Part shown: positions 17,153-26,169 of the stretch, piece after piece | How positions within the stretch are numbered: position 1 is the stretch's first letter | How the letters are laid out: each line of letters begins with the position of its first letter | From: Lachnospiraceae bacterium | GTDB taxonomy: Bacteria; Bacillota; Clostridia; Lachnospirales; Lachnospiraceae | Direction of reading: 5' to 3' | DNA: 64,000 nt | Assembly (NCBI GenBank): GCA_017962825.1 | Contig: JAGCUO010000002.1 | Span: 1 to 64,000 of the forward strand | Notes under the pieces: model-generated | Seen by the model: only the letters and a program-made list of their open reading frames with translations | What the model was told of the DNA's origin: nothing | The model's database searches: none | Position numbers and translations under genes: made by a program

Positions 17153-17461
17153 GTGACGGCTCAGACCGAAACACCTTGCGTCAGGGTATTCAGGCGCTGC
17201 GGAGGTTGCAGGAAGAAACAGGAATTTATAAACTCCGGGAGATTTCGCGTAAACGCAAACGGGAAAAACGTTGACGTGTGGCTGATCTACCGGTGTAAGA
17301 AATGTAAACATTCCTGGAACCTTACAATCTATGAAAGGACAAGGCCGGGAAAGATTCCGGAGGAACTCTTTGATGCATTTCAGTCTAACGATGAGGATAC
17401 TGCCTTTGAATACGGCAGAAATATTGATTTTTTGAAAAAGAATAAAGCTGAATTTAATTAA
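17153..17461 (+). CDS. DUF1062 family protein, short
   Basis: A 102-residue protein with two CxxC pairs (CGGCRKK and CKKCKHSW) that probably hold zinc, plus EFINSGRFRVNANGKNVDVWL and NLTIYERTRPG, the DUF1062 signature. Family members I know of are longer, near 170-200 residues; this one ends at NKAEFN just before a clean terminator, so the C-terminal part appears lost. The GTG start at 17153 lies 6 bases after the previous stop with only a weak ribosome site. Confidence 0.7.
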   Translation: MTAQTETPCVRVFRRCGGCRKKQEFINSGRFRVNANGKNVDVWLIYRCKKCKHSWNLTIYERTRPGKIPEELFDAFQSNDEDTAFEYGRNIDFLKKNKAEFN

Positions 17462-17463
17462 CT

Positions 17464-17496
17464 CGGACAGGTCTGCATGGCCTGTCCTGTTTTTAT
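17464..17496 (+). terminator. Intrinsic terminator
   Basis: GGACAGG and CCTGTCC pair around a 9-base loop and are followed by TGTTTTTATAT. It ends the CD3324/DUF1062 transcript; the methyltransferase ATG is 15 bases further on, so some readthrough is likely. Confidence 0.75.
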
Positions 17497-17510
17497 ATGG
17501 AGATACAAAA

Positions 17511-18173
17511 ATGCTGGAAAGAATGGATGATTTTTTTACGACCCGTTGTCAGGGTTATGATGAACATATGAGGGAAAATGTGGAAGGTGATGATGCATTC
17601 TATGAATTTACCGCTTCTTTATTACCGAAGGAAGACGGGGCCGGTATACTGGATCTTGGATGCGGAACAGGACTTGAGCTTGAAGAATACTTTAAAGTAA
17701 ACCTCTCCGCCAAGGTTACCGGAATAGATATGACAAGGGCTATGCTTGATGCATTGGAAGCTAAATTTCCGGATAAGGAACTGACTCTTATCTGCGATTC
17801 CTATTTTGATGTCCCTTTCGGAGAAGAGAAATTTGACGCCGCCGTATCAGTGGAATCTTTACATCACTTCTCAAAGGAAGAGAAGATACCCCTCTACACC
17901 AAGCTGAATAAAGCGCTTAAACCCGGCGGATATTTTATACTTACGGATTATTTTGCGCAGCTGGATGAGCAGGAGGATTTTTTTAGGAGGGAGCTCTTAA
18001 GGATCAGAAAAGAAGAGAATCTTCCGGACGGGGTTTTCTATCATTACGATACTCCTCTTACCGTGGAGCATGAAAAAGAAGCTCTTCTTGCCGCAGGCTT
18101 TGAATCTGTGGAAGTATTAGGCAACTGGGAAAATACTTATACCTTAAAAGCCGTCTCTGCTTTAAGTAGATAG
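17511..18173 (+). CDS. Class I SAM-dependent methyltransferase
   Basis: A 220-residue cytoplasmic methyltransferase. Motif I GILDLGCGTGLELEE (about 44-58), the acidic post-I residue in VTGIDMTRAML, and motif IV region FDAAVSVESLHHFSKEEK are clear. It starts MLERMDDFFTTRCQGYDEHM, as in clostridial small-molecule methyltransferases. Substrate unknown; it does not carry the rRNA N6-adenine NPPY motif of Erm enzymes. It follows the attenuated CD3324/DUF1062 pair after a terminator. Confidence 0.85.
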   Translation: MLERMDDFFTTRCQGYDEHMRENVEGDDAFYEFTASLLPKEDGAGILDLGCGTGLELEEYFKVNLSAKVTGIDMTRAMLDALEAKFPDKELTLICDSYFDVPFGEEKFDAAVSVESLHHFSKEEKIPLYTKLNKALKPGGYFILTDYFAQLDEQEDFFRRELLRIRKEENLPDGVFYHYDTPLTVEHEKEALLAAGFESVEVLGNWENTYTLKAVSALSR

Positions 18174-18273
18174 TTAACGTGAGCATCCGGGGCCGGATTT
18201 AAGATCAGGGGCGTAAAGAAACATTTTACTACTGTAATCGCGACGGGCTCTTTCAATATGATATTTCACAGGC

Positions 18274-18303
18274 AAAAAAGAACCGCTGAGCCGGTTCTTT
18301 TTT
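18274..18303 (+). terminator. Intrinsic terminator after methyltransferase
   Basis: AAAAAAGAACCG and CGGTTCTTTTTT pair around a 6-base loop GCTGAG-like region. The remaining bases from 18174 to 18397 hold no gene; a possible TTGTTG (18307)/TAAAAT (18331) promoter with an 18-base spacer precedes the next gene. Confidence 0.8.
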
Positions 18304-18397
18304 CTATTGTTGTAGGGTGGCTGTTTTTGATAAAATAATCATTTAGAGGAAGTATTAAGGAAAATACCGTATTTTACGACCGGTCAGAGGAAACGAT

Positions 18398-18646
18398 ATG
18401 TCTGAGGAAGATAGAAAAAGACAGGAAAAAGCAGAGGAAAATCTCGGAAAAGCCGTAATGGGTATAGCCTGGATCTTCTTTGCGATAAAATTCATATTGA
18501 TAGCATCTGTTCTGGCACTTCCTGTTGTCTGGCTGCTTCACAAGCCTTTATGGATCGCACCGATCGCAGGAGTCGTTTTATATATCCTGTGGCGAGTGGT
18601 TTGGAGTGCCTTCTGGAGATTTGTTACCTGGTCTACACGTGATTGA
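18398..18646 (+). CDS. Small membrane protein, unknown
   Basis: An 82-residue protein with a charged N-terminus (MSEEDRKRQEKAEENLGKA) and two hydrophobic segments at about 23-45 and 50-72, rich in tryptophan (LWRVVWSAFWRFVTW). No family recognised. It is 23 bases upstream of the sensor kinase gene and reads in the same direction, so it may be co-transcribed. Confidence 0.55.
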   Translation: MSEEDRKRQEKAEENLGKAVMGIAWIFFAIKFILIASVLALPVVWLLHKPLWIAPIAGVVLYILWRVVWSAFWRFVTWSTRD

Positions 18647-18669
18647 GCATGTTATGAGGGATTAACGGG

Positions 18670-19257
18670 ATGAGATACTCGGCACCCAAGAATAAACTGT
18701 TTACCAAGATCATATTTCTGGTTGAATTTATCATATTGATCACCAGTACACTGTTTTGCACGGTTTCACTATACAGAGCCAGAGTCGGTATAAGGAAAGC
18801 AATCCAGCAGAGAATGCTGGATATTTCCAATTGTGCGGCAGGATCGGTTGACGGAGACATTCTGGGGGCTTTGGATGAATCCAATATCGGCGGTCCCGAA
18901 TACAACGATCTGTACAGCAGACTTGCGGTATTCAGAGACAATGTAGAACTGGAATACGTATATACCATCAAAAAAGTAGGTGAAAAAGATTTTATTTTCA
19001 CGATGGACCTGGATCAGGTCAGACCTGCTTCTTATGGTGACAGTGTCGAATACACGGAGGCACTTGCCAGTGCAGGCAGAGGAACGGCAGCTGTTGATGA
19101 GGTGCCCTACTCGGATTCATGGGGCGTTTTCTACAGCGCATACAGCCCGGTTTTTGATTCTTCCGGAAATGTTGCCGGAATAGTTGCAGCGGATTTTTCC
19201 GTTGACTGGTTTGAACATCAGCTTTCGGCGCAGACAAGATCGACAATGATCAGCTAG
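18670..19257 (+). CDS. Sensor part of a hybrid histidine kinase, cut by TAG
   Basis: A 195-residue N-terminal portion: a membrane helix at about 13-35 (IIFLVEFIILITSTLFCTV), then an extracytoplasmic sensor domain ending GIVAADFSVDWFEHQL, as in Cache-type sensors. TAG at 19255-19257 stops the frame just before the second membrane helix. The next gene continues in the same frame after that codon and supplies the helix and kinase. The two are one gene interrupted by a single stop. If translation truly ends here the product is a sensor without output. Confidence 0.8.
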   Translation: MRYSAPKNKLFTKIIFLVEFIILITSTLFCTVSLYRARVGIRKAIQQRMLDISNCAAGSVDGDILGALDESNIGGPEYNDLYSRLAVFRDNVELEYVYTIKKVGEKDFIFTMDLDQVRPASYGDSVEYTEALASAGRGTAAVDEVPYSDSWGVFYSAYSPVFDSSGNVAGIVAADFSVDWFEHQLSAQTRSTMIS

Positions 19258-19260
19258 GGG

Positions 19261-20994
19261 GTGATCTTATTGTTTTCACTTCTGGTTGCTGCGGGACTTT
19301 CCCTCATTACCGTCAGGCCCTTCGTTCGGGCACAGGGTGAACTTCTGGAGGAGAAGGTTCGTGCTGAGAGTGCGAATCATGCCAAGAGTGACTTCCTGGC
19401 AAACATGTCCCATGAGATCAGAACGCCCATCAACGCAGTCCTTGGGATGAATGAGATGATACTTAGGGAAGATCATCGTGCACAGGAGCTTGCTAAAGAT
19501 GATTCCGTGGACATGATCGAGACCCTAAAAAACATCAATGTATATGCCAATGACGTTAAGAGCGCAGGACATAATCTTCTTGCGATCGTAAATGATATCC
19601 TTGATTTCTCCAAGATCGAGGCAGGTAAGATGGATATTACTGAAGCACCTTACCAGCTCAGTTCGCTTCTGAACGATCTTAACAATATGATATTGTTCAA
19701 GGCTCAGGATAAGAAGCTTGATTTTAATATCGATGTGGATCGCACCCTGCCCGATGATCTCTATGGAGATGAGGTAAGAGTCCGTCAGATTCTGACTAAT
19801 ATTTTGGGTAACGCAGTCAAGTATACCGAAAAGGGTTCCGTAAGACTTACGCTTCGCGGAGAGGAACAGGGGGATGGAACTATCCTGCTTAAAGCCAAGA
19901 TTTCCGACACGGGAATCGGCATCCGTCCCGAGGACAAAGAAAAACTGTTTACCAAGTTCCAGCGTCTTGAAATGGAAAGAAACAGCACGGTTGAAGGAAC
20001 AGGTCTCGGACTAGTTATCACACGGCGTCTTCTCGATATGATGGGAGGAACGATCTCGGTCGAGAGTGAATACGGCAAAGGCTCGGTATTTACCGTAACC
20101 ATTCCTCAGAGAATCGTATCCAATGTATCAGTCGGCAATTTCCAGGAACGTTTTGAAAAAAATATGAAAGAGGGCGGAACTTATAAGGAATCGTTCCGTG
20201 CTCCCAATGCCAGGATACTTGTTGTCGATGATACAAGAATAAATCTTGCTGTTGTGGCCAATCTCTTAAAGAGTACTCTCATGAGAATAGATACGGCACT
20301 GTCCGGTGCGGAAGCGGTGAAAAAAGCGGAAGATACAGCTTACGATCTGATCCTTATGGATCAGCGAATGCCGGAGATGGATGGGACAGAGGCACTTCAT
20401 AAGATACGCGAAACATCGGGCGGAAAGAGCTCAAAGGTACCTGTTATATGCCTTACCGCCGATGCTGTTATAGGAGCCAAGGAAAGATATCTTTCGGAAG
20501 GTTTTTCGGATTATCTGACCAAACCCATCGATAGTTTTGCCCTTGAGAAAATGCTGAAAAAGTATCTTCCTTCTTCAAAGGTAGAATTAGTAAATGATGA
20601 AAAAAAAGAGGAGATCTCTGAGGAAAAAGCAGCGGATTCATATGATGCTCTCAGGGCCGCAGGAGTAAACCCTTCCGAAGGTCTTAAGTATACCAATAAT
20701 GATGAGGGATTTTACCTCTCTATGCTTAATGAATACGCATCAAGTTATGAGGAAAAATCCGGTAAGATAAATGAGTATTATTCAAAAGAGGATTGGAAAG
20801 AGTACGGAATATATGTACATGCTCTTAAGAGTACCTCTAAGATGATAGGTGCAATGGAATTATCCGAACTGGCTCTCAGGATTGAAGAAGCGGCTAAAAA
20901 TTCCGATGCAGAGACCATCAGGGGAAAACACGAACTGATGATGAAACGATATGAAGCGGTAACAAAGGCCATAAACCTTACTGCATCAAGATAA
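19261..20994 (+). CDS. Hybrid histidine kinase, catalytic part (HisKA-HATPase-REC-Hpt)
   Basis: 577 residues counted from GTG 19261, in frame with the preceding sensor part. Order: membrane helix 1-18; HisKA with FLANMSHEIRTP (His51); N box NILGNAVKY (180-188); G1 DTGIGI (216-221); G2 GTGLGL (246-251); receiver domain 316-435 with DD at 323-324 and phospho-acceptor Asp367 in LMDQRMPEMDG; Hpt domain about 460-570 with His520 in YVHALKSTSKMIGA. It is a BarA/ArcB-like phosphorelay kinase. No good ribosome site precedes the GTG, so independent translation is doubtful. All catalytic residues are intact. Confidence 0.85.
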   Translation: MILLFSLLVAAGLSLITVRPFVRAQGELLEEKVRAESANHAKSDFLANMSHEIRTPINAVLGMNEMILREDHRAQELAKDDSVDMIETLKNINVYANDVKSAGHNLLAIVNDILDFSKIEAGKMDITEAPYQLSSLLNDLNNMILFKAQDKKLDFNIDVDRTLPDDLYGDEVRVRQILTNILGNAVKYTEKGSVRLTLRGEEQGDGTILLKAKISDTGIGIRPEDKEKLFTKFQRLEMERNSTVEGTGLGLVITRRLLDMMGGTISVESEYGKGSVFTVTIPQRIVSNVSVGNFQERFEKNMKEGGTYKESFRAPNARILVVDDTRINLAVVANLLKSTLMRIDTALSGAEAVKKAEDTAYDLILMDQRMPEMDGTEALHKIRETSGGKSSKVPVICLTADAVIGAKERYLSEGFSDYLTKPIDSFALEKMLKKYLPSSKVELVNDEKKEEISEEKAADSYDALRAAGVNPSEGLKYTNNDEGFYLSMLNEYASSYEEKSGKINEYYSKEDWKEYGIYVHALKSTSKMIGAMELSELALRIEEAAKNSDAETIRGKHELMMKRYEAVTKAINLTASR

Positions 20995-20996
20995 TC

Positions 20997-21029
20997 AAAA
21001 CCGCTTATCCGATATGGGTAAGCGGTTTA
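20997..21029 (+). terminator. Intrinsic terminator
   Basis: AAAACCGCTTATCC and GGGTAAGCGGTTT pair nearly perfectly with a GATAT loop; it ends the kinase gene and precedes the galactosidase operon. Confidence 0.8.
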
Positions 21030-21048
21030 TATATATGGGGGTATGATC

Positions 21049-22863
21049 ATGAAATTATCTGAAAGACCTATGGAAATTACGGACAAGGCATTCCGCTATG
21101 ATTCATTTACGGACGGAGCGGTGGTTTCCGGCAAGATTACAGGAAGGCTTCCTGCAATGGGCTGGAACAGTTGGAATGCTTTCGGAAGCGGAAATACGGA
21201 AGCGCTTACCAAAGAGATGGCGAAAAAAATAGTTGAACTGGGTCTTGATAAGCTCGGATACAAATACATTGTGTTGGATGACGGATGCTATAAGCCTGAA
21301 AGAGTAAACGGCCTTTTGTCAAACGAAGAGGAGAAATTTCCTTCAGGATTTAAAGCTCTTGCAGATCACCTTCATTCAATGGGACTTAAGTTCGGAATGT
21401 ATAATGATATAGGAACAAATCTTTGTGCAGGTGCTGCAGTCGGAACATGCGGTCACGAGATGGAAGATGCACAGACATATATAGATTGGGATATTGATTT
21501 TATCAAAGTCGATAATTGCTATTATCTCTGGGACAATGCTACTTTTTCAAATTCGGAAAACGCGAAATATACATATGCTTCGGCCATCAAAAGTATCTGC
21601 GTAAAAGGATGCGGTTTGGATCTTTTATATGATGCCTGTGATGACGGTATAGTGTTCGGAAACGGAGCTGTGGTTACAGAAGAGGCCGGAGTGAAGTTCG
21701 TAAAGGGAATAGGAACATACGACGGAACCGGTCCGGATAATACGCCAGTAGGAATCTTAAGCGGTGAACTCAGGTTTGATATATCCGCAGATGAAGCAGG
21801 TGAAGCGGATCTGACACTAATGTATGCAACCGGCAGAGAACCTGAAACGGGATGCTGGCTTCAGGTAGCAATCGGTGAGGGGGAAAATGCGGAGTATTTC
21901 TATGACGATCTTCTTCCCGAATCTGAAAACAAAACAACTTTTATAGAGTCTCCTGCAATAAAGATTAAACTGAATAAGGGAAAAAATATTTTACGTCTTA
22001 TGAATCACAGACGACAGGAGAATACTCTTTACTCATACGCGGAACTGGTCAAGGGGTTTGAAGAAGCTTTCAGGAACGGTTCTCCGAGAAAAGACATATT
22101 ACTGTCCATCTGCGAATGGGGAAAGACTCAGCCACAGAACTGGGGTTACAAGGTGGGAGATTCCTGGAGGATACTTAATGATATTACTTTCCAGGTAGGT
22201 TCGGACGGAGATCCGGGACATGCCAATTGGTCCGGTGATTATACAACGGGAGTTACAAACCAGTATAACAAAGCAGTCATCATGGACGAGTTTGCAGGTC
22301 TTTCAAAGGGCTGGAACGATCCGGATATGATGATGATCGGAATGAACGGAATGGATGAAACCATGTGTAAGAGTCACATGGCCATGTGGTGTCTGCTCAA
22401 TTCTCCGCTTATGCTTGGACTTGATCTGAGACGAGTTGAGAAAGGAGATCCGATACATAAGATCATCTCCAATAAAGAACTGATAGATCTTAATCAGGAT
22501 GCTCTTGGGGTTCAGGCAAAGAGAATCTATTCGACGCTTGAAAGCGTAAATCCCGATAAAGTATATCTGCGTGATAACAAACGTATTGATGTACTTGCCA
22601 AGCCTCTCTCTGACGGAAGCGTGGCTGTGGGATTTATAAATCTCGACACGGAAAGTTCTCATGAGAAAATCTGTGTTGATAAAAGTCTCATCTGTAAATT
22701 ACTTCGAAGCAAGATGCGAAATCCGGAGGCATTTGAAAAAGCATCATCATATTCGGTAAAGGATCTATGGAGCGGAGATGTTTTTGTAAATGAAAGCGGA
22801 AGATTCGAAGTACCTGAATTGAAAGCGTGCGATACGGTTGTATGGAGGATATATCCTCAGTGA
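21049..22863 (+). CDS. GH27 alpha-galactosidase with inserted beta-rich domain
   Basis: A 604-residue glycoside hydrolase of family 27 (clan D), no signal peptide, so probably cytoplasmic. AMGWNSWNAFG, YIVLDDGCY, DWDIDFIKVDNCY (nucleophile Asp, about 155) and GWNDPDMMMIGMNG (acid/base Asp, about 426) are intact. Residues about 205-330, between the nucleophile strand and ICEWGKTQPQNWG, form an extra domain of some 125 residues (GELRFDISADEAGEADLTLMY) resembling a carbohydrate-binding module; it interrupts the barrel. GGGGG precedes both ATG 21043 and 21049; 21049 has better spacing. The next gene overlaps by four bases. Confidence 0.9.
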   Translation: MKLSERPMEITDKAFRYDSFTDGAVVSGKITGRLPAMGWNSWNAFGSGNTEALTKEMAKKIVELGLDKLGYKYIVLDDGCYKPERVNGLLSNEEEKFPSGFKALADHLHSMGLKFGMYNDIGTNLCAGAAVGTCGHEMEDAQTYIDWDIDFIKVDNCYYLWDNATFSNSENAKYTYASAIKSICVKGCGLDLLYDACDDGIVFGNGAVVTEEAGVKFVKGIGTYDGTGPDNTPVGILSGELRFDISADEAGEADLTLMYATGREPETGCWLQVAIGEGENAEYFYDDLLPESENKTTFIESPAIKIKLNKGKNILRLMNHRRQENTLYSYAELVKGFEEAFRNGSPRKDILLSICEWGKTQPQNWGYKVGDSWRILNDITFQVGSDGDPGHANWSGDYTTGVTNQYNKAVIMDEFAGLSKGWNDPDMMMIGMNGMDETMCKSHMAMWCLLNSPLMLGLDLRRVEKGDPIHKIISNKELIDLNQDALGVQAKRIYSTLESVNPDKVYLRDNKRIDVLAKPLSDGSVAVGFINLDTESSHEKICVDKSLICKLLRSKMRNPEAFEKASSYSVKDLWSGDVFVNESGRFEVPELKACDTVVWRIYPQ

Positions 22864-23243
22864 CACTTGGAAGATTTGTGAATATTTTATATGGAGATAA
22901 AGGTTCCGACGGAATTGAAGAGGCACGCCTATCGGGAATCATAGACAGGTATGAATCAAAACATACGGAGATACGGCTTCTTCGTAAAGATGCTGCAAGA
23001 ATTCTTCATCTGTATATGCAAAAAGTTTTAGATGTCAGAGATGAGGAGAATATTACAAATGCATCGGTTTTAAAAGATCTGTATGATTGCAGAGTATGTG
23101 CGAATCATATTGCTCAGGTTTACCTGAGAGGAATAATGAAGGAACATGAATATTCGAACGGATTAATACTTTTTGATTCCGATTCGGAAATCTCTGATAA
23201 GGAAGGCAAAGAAGCAATTAACAAGATTCATGGTATGAAATAA
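22860..23243 (+). CDS. Hypothetical protein in galactosidase operon
   Basis: A 127-residue soluble protein from GTG 22860 (VTLGRFVNILYGDKGSDG), overlapping the galactosidase stop; GGAGG sits 11 bases upstream inside that gene. It is helical and charged with a CRVCANH segment mid-protein, and it ends KEAINKIHGMK. I do not recognise a family. Tight coupling to the GH27 and PfkB genes suggests a role in the same sugar pathway. Earlier in-frame ATGs (22827, 22842) lie inside the galactosidase and are less likely. Confidence 0.6.
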   Translation: MTLGRFVNILYGDKGSDGIEEARLSGIIDRYESKHTEIRLLRKDAARILHLYMQKVLDVRDEENITNASVLKDLYDCRVCANHIAQVYLRGIMKEHEYSNGLILFDSDSEISDKEGKEAINKIHGMK

Positions 23244-23269
23244 CAACCTGACCGGAAAGGAAGACGTTT

Positions 23270-24172
23270 ATGGAAAACAGATCGGAAGCATATTTATTTG
23301 GTCAGATTCTCGGAACTCATTCTTTTCTGTTAAAAGACGGATTTTTAAAACCGGATGAGTATTCGGAAATAGGAGCACAGTATTTTCTCCCGGGAGGAGA
23401 AACCGGAACTGCGGCAACGGTGCTTGATTCTCTCGGGGTCACCGTAAAAATGGACGGAACATGGCTGGGCAGAGAAGTCGCTCCCATGCTTAAGGAATTC
23501 TATGCGGATAAAAAGGTAGATCTGTCATCGGTTCATATATGGGAAGAGGATCCCGGAGTAATGGATTATGTTGTTATAGCCGGACTTGTACGTTCTCCCC
23601 TGGGCAGATTCCAAACACTTTTTTCAGAAGGTAAGCGTTGGTGGAGTATTCCTAAGGAGGAAGATATAACTGCAAGCAAAGTAGTTGCCATTGATCCATT
23701 CTTCGGGGATGAAACCCTCCTTGCTGCGGAGCTTTGTGTTAAACACGGAATTCCATATGTAACCATTGACTCGAGACATGATTCATACCTTCATAAACAT
23801 GCAGCCATAAATGTAGTTTCCAAAGAATGTACGGAAGGCGACTATAAGGGTGAGGATTCCGAGGAGATTATGAGGCTTATGCAGAGTGAAGCAGAAGGCC
23901 TTACCATTATTACCCGTGGTGGCTCGGAAATGCTTTATGCCAGAAAGGGTGAAGAGATTCACTATATGAAACCCTTTGATGTGGAAGTGAAATCCACACT
24001 CGGCGCCGGCGATACATTCAAGGCAGGATGCGTATATGCGCTTTTACATGGGATGAGCGATGAAGAGACGGTAAGATTTGCAAGTGCTTGTTCGGCTATA
24101 GCAATATCACGTTTTCCGCTTCCCTTAAATCCGCCCACGCTTGAAGAAGTAAATAATCTTCTCGGAATGTAA
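23270..24172 (+). CDS. PfkB-family carbohydrate kinase
   Basis: A 300-residue ribokinase-fold sugar kinase. The signature KSTLGAGDTFKAGCVYALLHG holds the catalytic Asp248 and anion hole; ITRGGSEMLYARKGEEIHY is the usual preceding strand. The N-terminal substrate region (PGGETGTAATVLDSLGV) matches the GGxxxN-type motif with threonine in place of the asparagine. AAAGGAAG precedes the ATG. As the third gene of the GH27 operon it may phosphorylate a sugar released from galactosides, but sequence does not fix the substrate. Confidence 0.85.
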   Translation: MENRSEAYLFGQILGTHSFLLKDGFLKPDEYSEIGAQYFLPGGETGTAATVLDSLGVTVKMDGTWLGREVAPMLKEFYADKKVDLSSVHIWEEDPGVMDYVVIAGLVRSPLGRFQTLFSEGKRWWSIPKEEDITASKVVAIDPFFGDETLLAAELCVKHGIPYVTIDSRHDSYLHKHAAINVVSKECTEGDYKGEDSEEIMRLMQSEAEGLTIITRGGSEMLYARKGEEIHYMKPFDVEVKSTLGAGDTFKAGCVYALLHGMSDEETVRFASACSAIAISRFPLPLNPPTLEEVNNLLGM

Positions 24173-24223
24173 TAAAAACAGTAAAGTATGTCGATATATA
24201 AGATGACAAGGTGAATTCTGACA

Positions 24224-24279
24224 CCGGGGACGTACACCACTGTCAGGAAGAACCTCCTGACAGTGGTGTACGTCCCCGG
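24224..24279. repeat. 25-bp perfect palindrome (REP-like GGGGACG element)
   Basis: CCGGGGACGTACACCACTGT plus CAGGA (24224-24248) pairs with its exact complement at 24255-24279 around a 6-base AGAACC loop; flanking GAC/GTC extends it. There is no T-run. The GGGGACG/CGTCCCC ends are shared with the element at 30503-30553. Such palindromes resemble mobile REP-type sequences in other bacteria. Confidence 0.8.
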
Positions 24280-24329
24280 CGTCAGAAACCTTAGAAACGG
24301 AATTCCCGGTTGATACACGGAGGTATCAT

Positions 24330-24899
24330 ATGAAGATAGGTGAGGCCAAACCCATATACTATGCCAACAGACGTGAGCTGGTAGATCAGACACGTGATCT
24401 TTTCGCCCGCAAAGAAAAAGCAGAAAATTCATTCAAGGCGACGGGTGATAAAAAATTCTCCGAACAGGCGGCATCTCTGGAACTGTCACTTGAAGCAACG
24501 CAAAAAGCATTCGAGGAAAATCAAAAGGTTCTTGATTCGCTTGTAGAGCAGGAAGTGGCTGTATTTAATATGGAAGTCTCAAAACAGCAGGGCGATGCCA
24601 TGGCTGAAGAGATGGAAAATATGGGCAAGATCATGACGGTTTTCAGAAGGATGGCCAAGGGTGATATTGTTCCGTTAACCGATGAGAAGAAGTTGATGGA
24701 ATATGATGATAAAATGTATCAAATGGCCAAGAATATGCAAACCTTGGCTCAGCAAATGGAAAAGGAGCATGAAAAGCATAAATCGCTTTGGGATGATGAA
24801 GAAAAACCCGAATATCCTGATCCTCAGGAGGTGGCCGATAATACTGAATATGGAGGTGAACTGCCGGATATAGAGATTCCGGAAGTCTCAGAAGAATGA
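24330..24899 (+). CDS. Coiled-coil protein, unknown
   Basis: A 189-residue soluble, highly charged protein. Most of it (about 15-150) is predicted by eye to be helical coiled coil, with regular Leu/Ala and many Glu/Lys/Gln. The tail is acidic and proline-containing (EEKPEYPDPQEVADNTEYGG). Starts MKIGEAKPIYYANRRELVDQ. I do not recognise a family with certainty. It stands alone between the palindrome and a terminator. Confidence 0.6.
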   Translation: MKIGEAKPIYYANRRELVDQTRDLFARKEKAENSFKATGDKKFSEQAASLELSLEATQKAFEENQKVLDSLVEQEVAVFNMEVSKQQGDAMAEEMENMGKIMTVFRRMAKGDIVPLTDEKKLMEYDDKMYQMAKNMQTLAQQMEKEHEKHKSLWDDEEKPEYPDPQEVADNTEYGGELPDIEIPEVSEE

Positions 24900-24970
24900 T
24901 AAAGAAATCTTAAACAAGCCTCAATTGTAATTAAACAGAGTAACTGATACCATGCACAGGTATTGGTGGT

Positions 24971-25003
24971 ATAGCGAAGAATACACCGGTATTCTTCGCT
25001 ATT
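24971..25003 (+). terminator. Stem-loop, probable terminator
   Basis: ATAGCGAAGAATAC and GTATTCTTCGCTAT form a perfect 14-bp stem with a short loop, followed by TTATTTG. It ends the coiled-coil gene; the next ATG is 25 bases downstream. Confidence 0.7.
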
Positions 25004-25027
25004 TATTTGTAAGGAAGGTATATTTTT

Positions 25028-26143
25028 ATGAAGTTCTACAAAGCAGTATCAATCTTTTTAACGGCGGCGGTTTTGCTAACCGATTGCGCCAAAACGGAAA
25101 GCATCAAAACACAACCACACGAATTTGATGCTCATCTTAAAGGCGAAGAAATTTTGACAGGACCTGAATCCGGTTATGTAGTTGCGGATGAAAAGCAATC
25201 CGGTGAAGATCCTGAAGAGACTGTTACGGAAATGGTTTCGGAATACTATTCCTTTGAACCTCATGTATATTCAGAAAAGTTATCCGAGATCCGCGATGAT
25301 AACTATTGGACATCATTATATAATCTCATAGATGCGGTTCGAAGCGGAGAAGATACTTTTGAATGCTGTGACGAAGAGACATATCATCTTCTGTTAGATG
25401 GCATAACCATGAATCATCTCTATCCGATCGCATGCATGTTCATAACAGAGTATAGCGGAGATGACAAACCTGCTTTTGAAAACGGCATTGGTAGAATTGA
25501 GTATGCCATATCAAAGGAAGAATTCGAGGATAGAAAGATAAAATTTGAAGAGGACATTGAAGAAATATTGAGACAGACTGTCAGAACCGACTATTCCGAT
25601 TTTGAAAAGTGCATGGCTCTTTATGAATATATGTGTTACAACTTCACATATGAATATGAAGAAAATCCGATGGGTGACAATGAAGGATCAACCTATCATA
25701 CGATCAAGGATAGAACCGGAATATGCTGTGAACTCGGATCCGCATATGCATATCTGCTTCTTCAGTGCGGTGTAGATGCATTGGAAATTCAGAGTAATGA
25801 TGACATATATCATGCATGGACATATGTAACTATAAACGGTGAGGGATACCATTGTGATCCGACATGGGGACTTACGGAAAAAGGTGATCCCATAAGACTC
25901 TGGTATTTTATGGAAACGGAACAAGCCAGAACAAATGAAGGATTTGATATGACTACATTGGATGTACCGTTGTATCTGGATGTAAATTTACATTTTCCTG
26001 AAAATATTTCTTTCCCTGCTGATGATGATACATTCTCATCTGCCTGGAGCAGTACATATGACAGTATAGACAGTGAAAACAATACTTTATTCTGTACGGA
26101 CTTTTTTACGGATGAAAAGTATGAGATCAAGTATGATATCTGA
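25028..26143 (+). CDS. Transglutaminase-like protein with atypical lipobox (paralog 1)
   Basis: A 371-residue exported protein. The N-terminus is a signal peptide (FLTAAVLLTDCAK), but the residue before the cysteine is Asp, which is unusual for a lipobox; paralog 2 has Gly. A linker and mature domain follow, ending in a transglutaminase/protease-like core with catalytic Cys in TGICCELGSAYAYLLLQCG, His in IYHAWTYV and Asp in YHCDPTW. Function in the family is often peptide or cell-wall processing; the substrate is unknown. It shares EYYSF.PHVYSEKLSEIRD and VRTDYSDFEKC with the gene at 27578. Confidence 0.82.
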   Translation: MKFYKAVSIFLTAAVLLTDCAKTESIKTQPHEFDAHLKGEEILTGPESGYVVADEKQSGEDPEETVTEMVSEYYSFEPHVYSEKLSEIRDDNYWTSLYNLIDAVRSGEDTFECCDEETYHLLLDGITMNHLYPIACMFITEYSGDDKPAFENGIGRIEYAISKEEFEDRKIKFEEDIEEILRQTVRTDYSDFEKCMALYEYMCYNFTYEYEENPMGDNEGSTYHTIKDRTGICCELGSAYAYLLLQCGVDALEIQSNDDIYHAWTYVTINGEGYHCDPTWGLTEKGDPIRLWYFMETEQARTNEGFDMTTLDVPLYLDVNLHFPENISFPADDDTFSSAWSSTYDSIDSENNTLFCTDFFTDEKYEIKYDI

Positions 26144-26169
26144 GACGCAACATGTATATTAATAAATGC

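Noticed and set aside
17511..18173. Erm-type rRNA methyltransferase
   Set aside because: The leader suggested it, but motif IV lacks NPPY/F and the protein resembles small-molecule methyltransferases.
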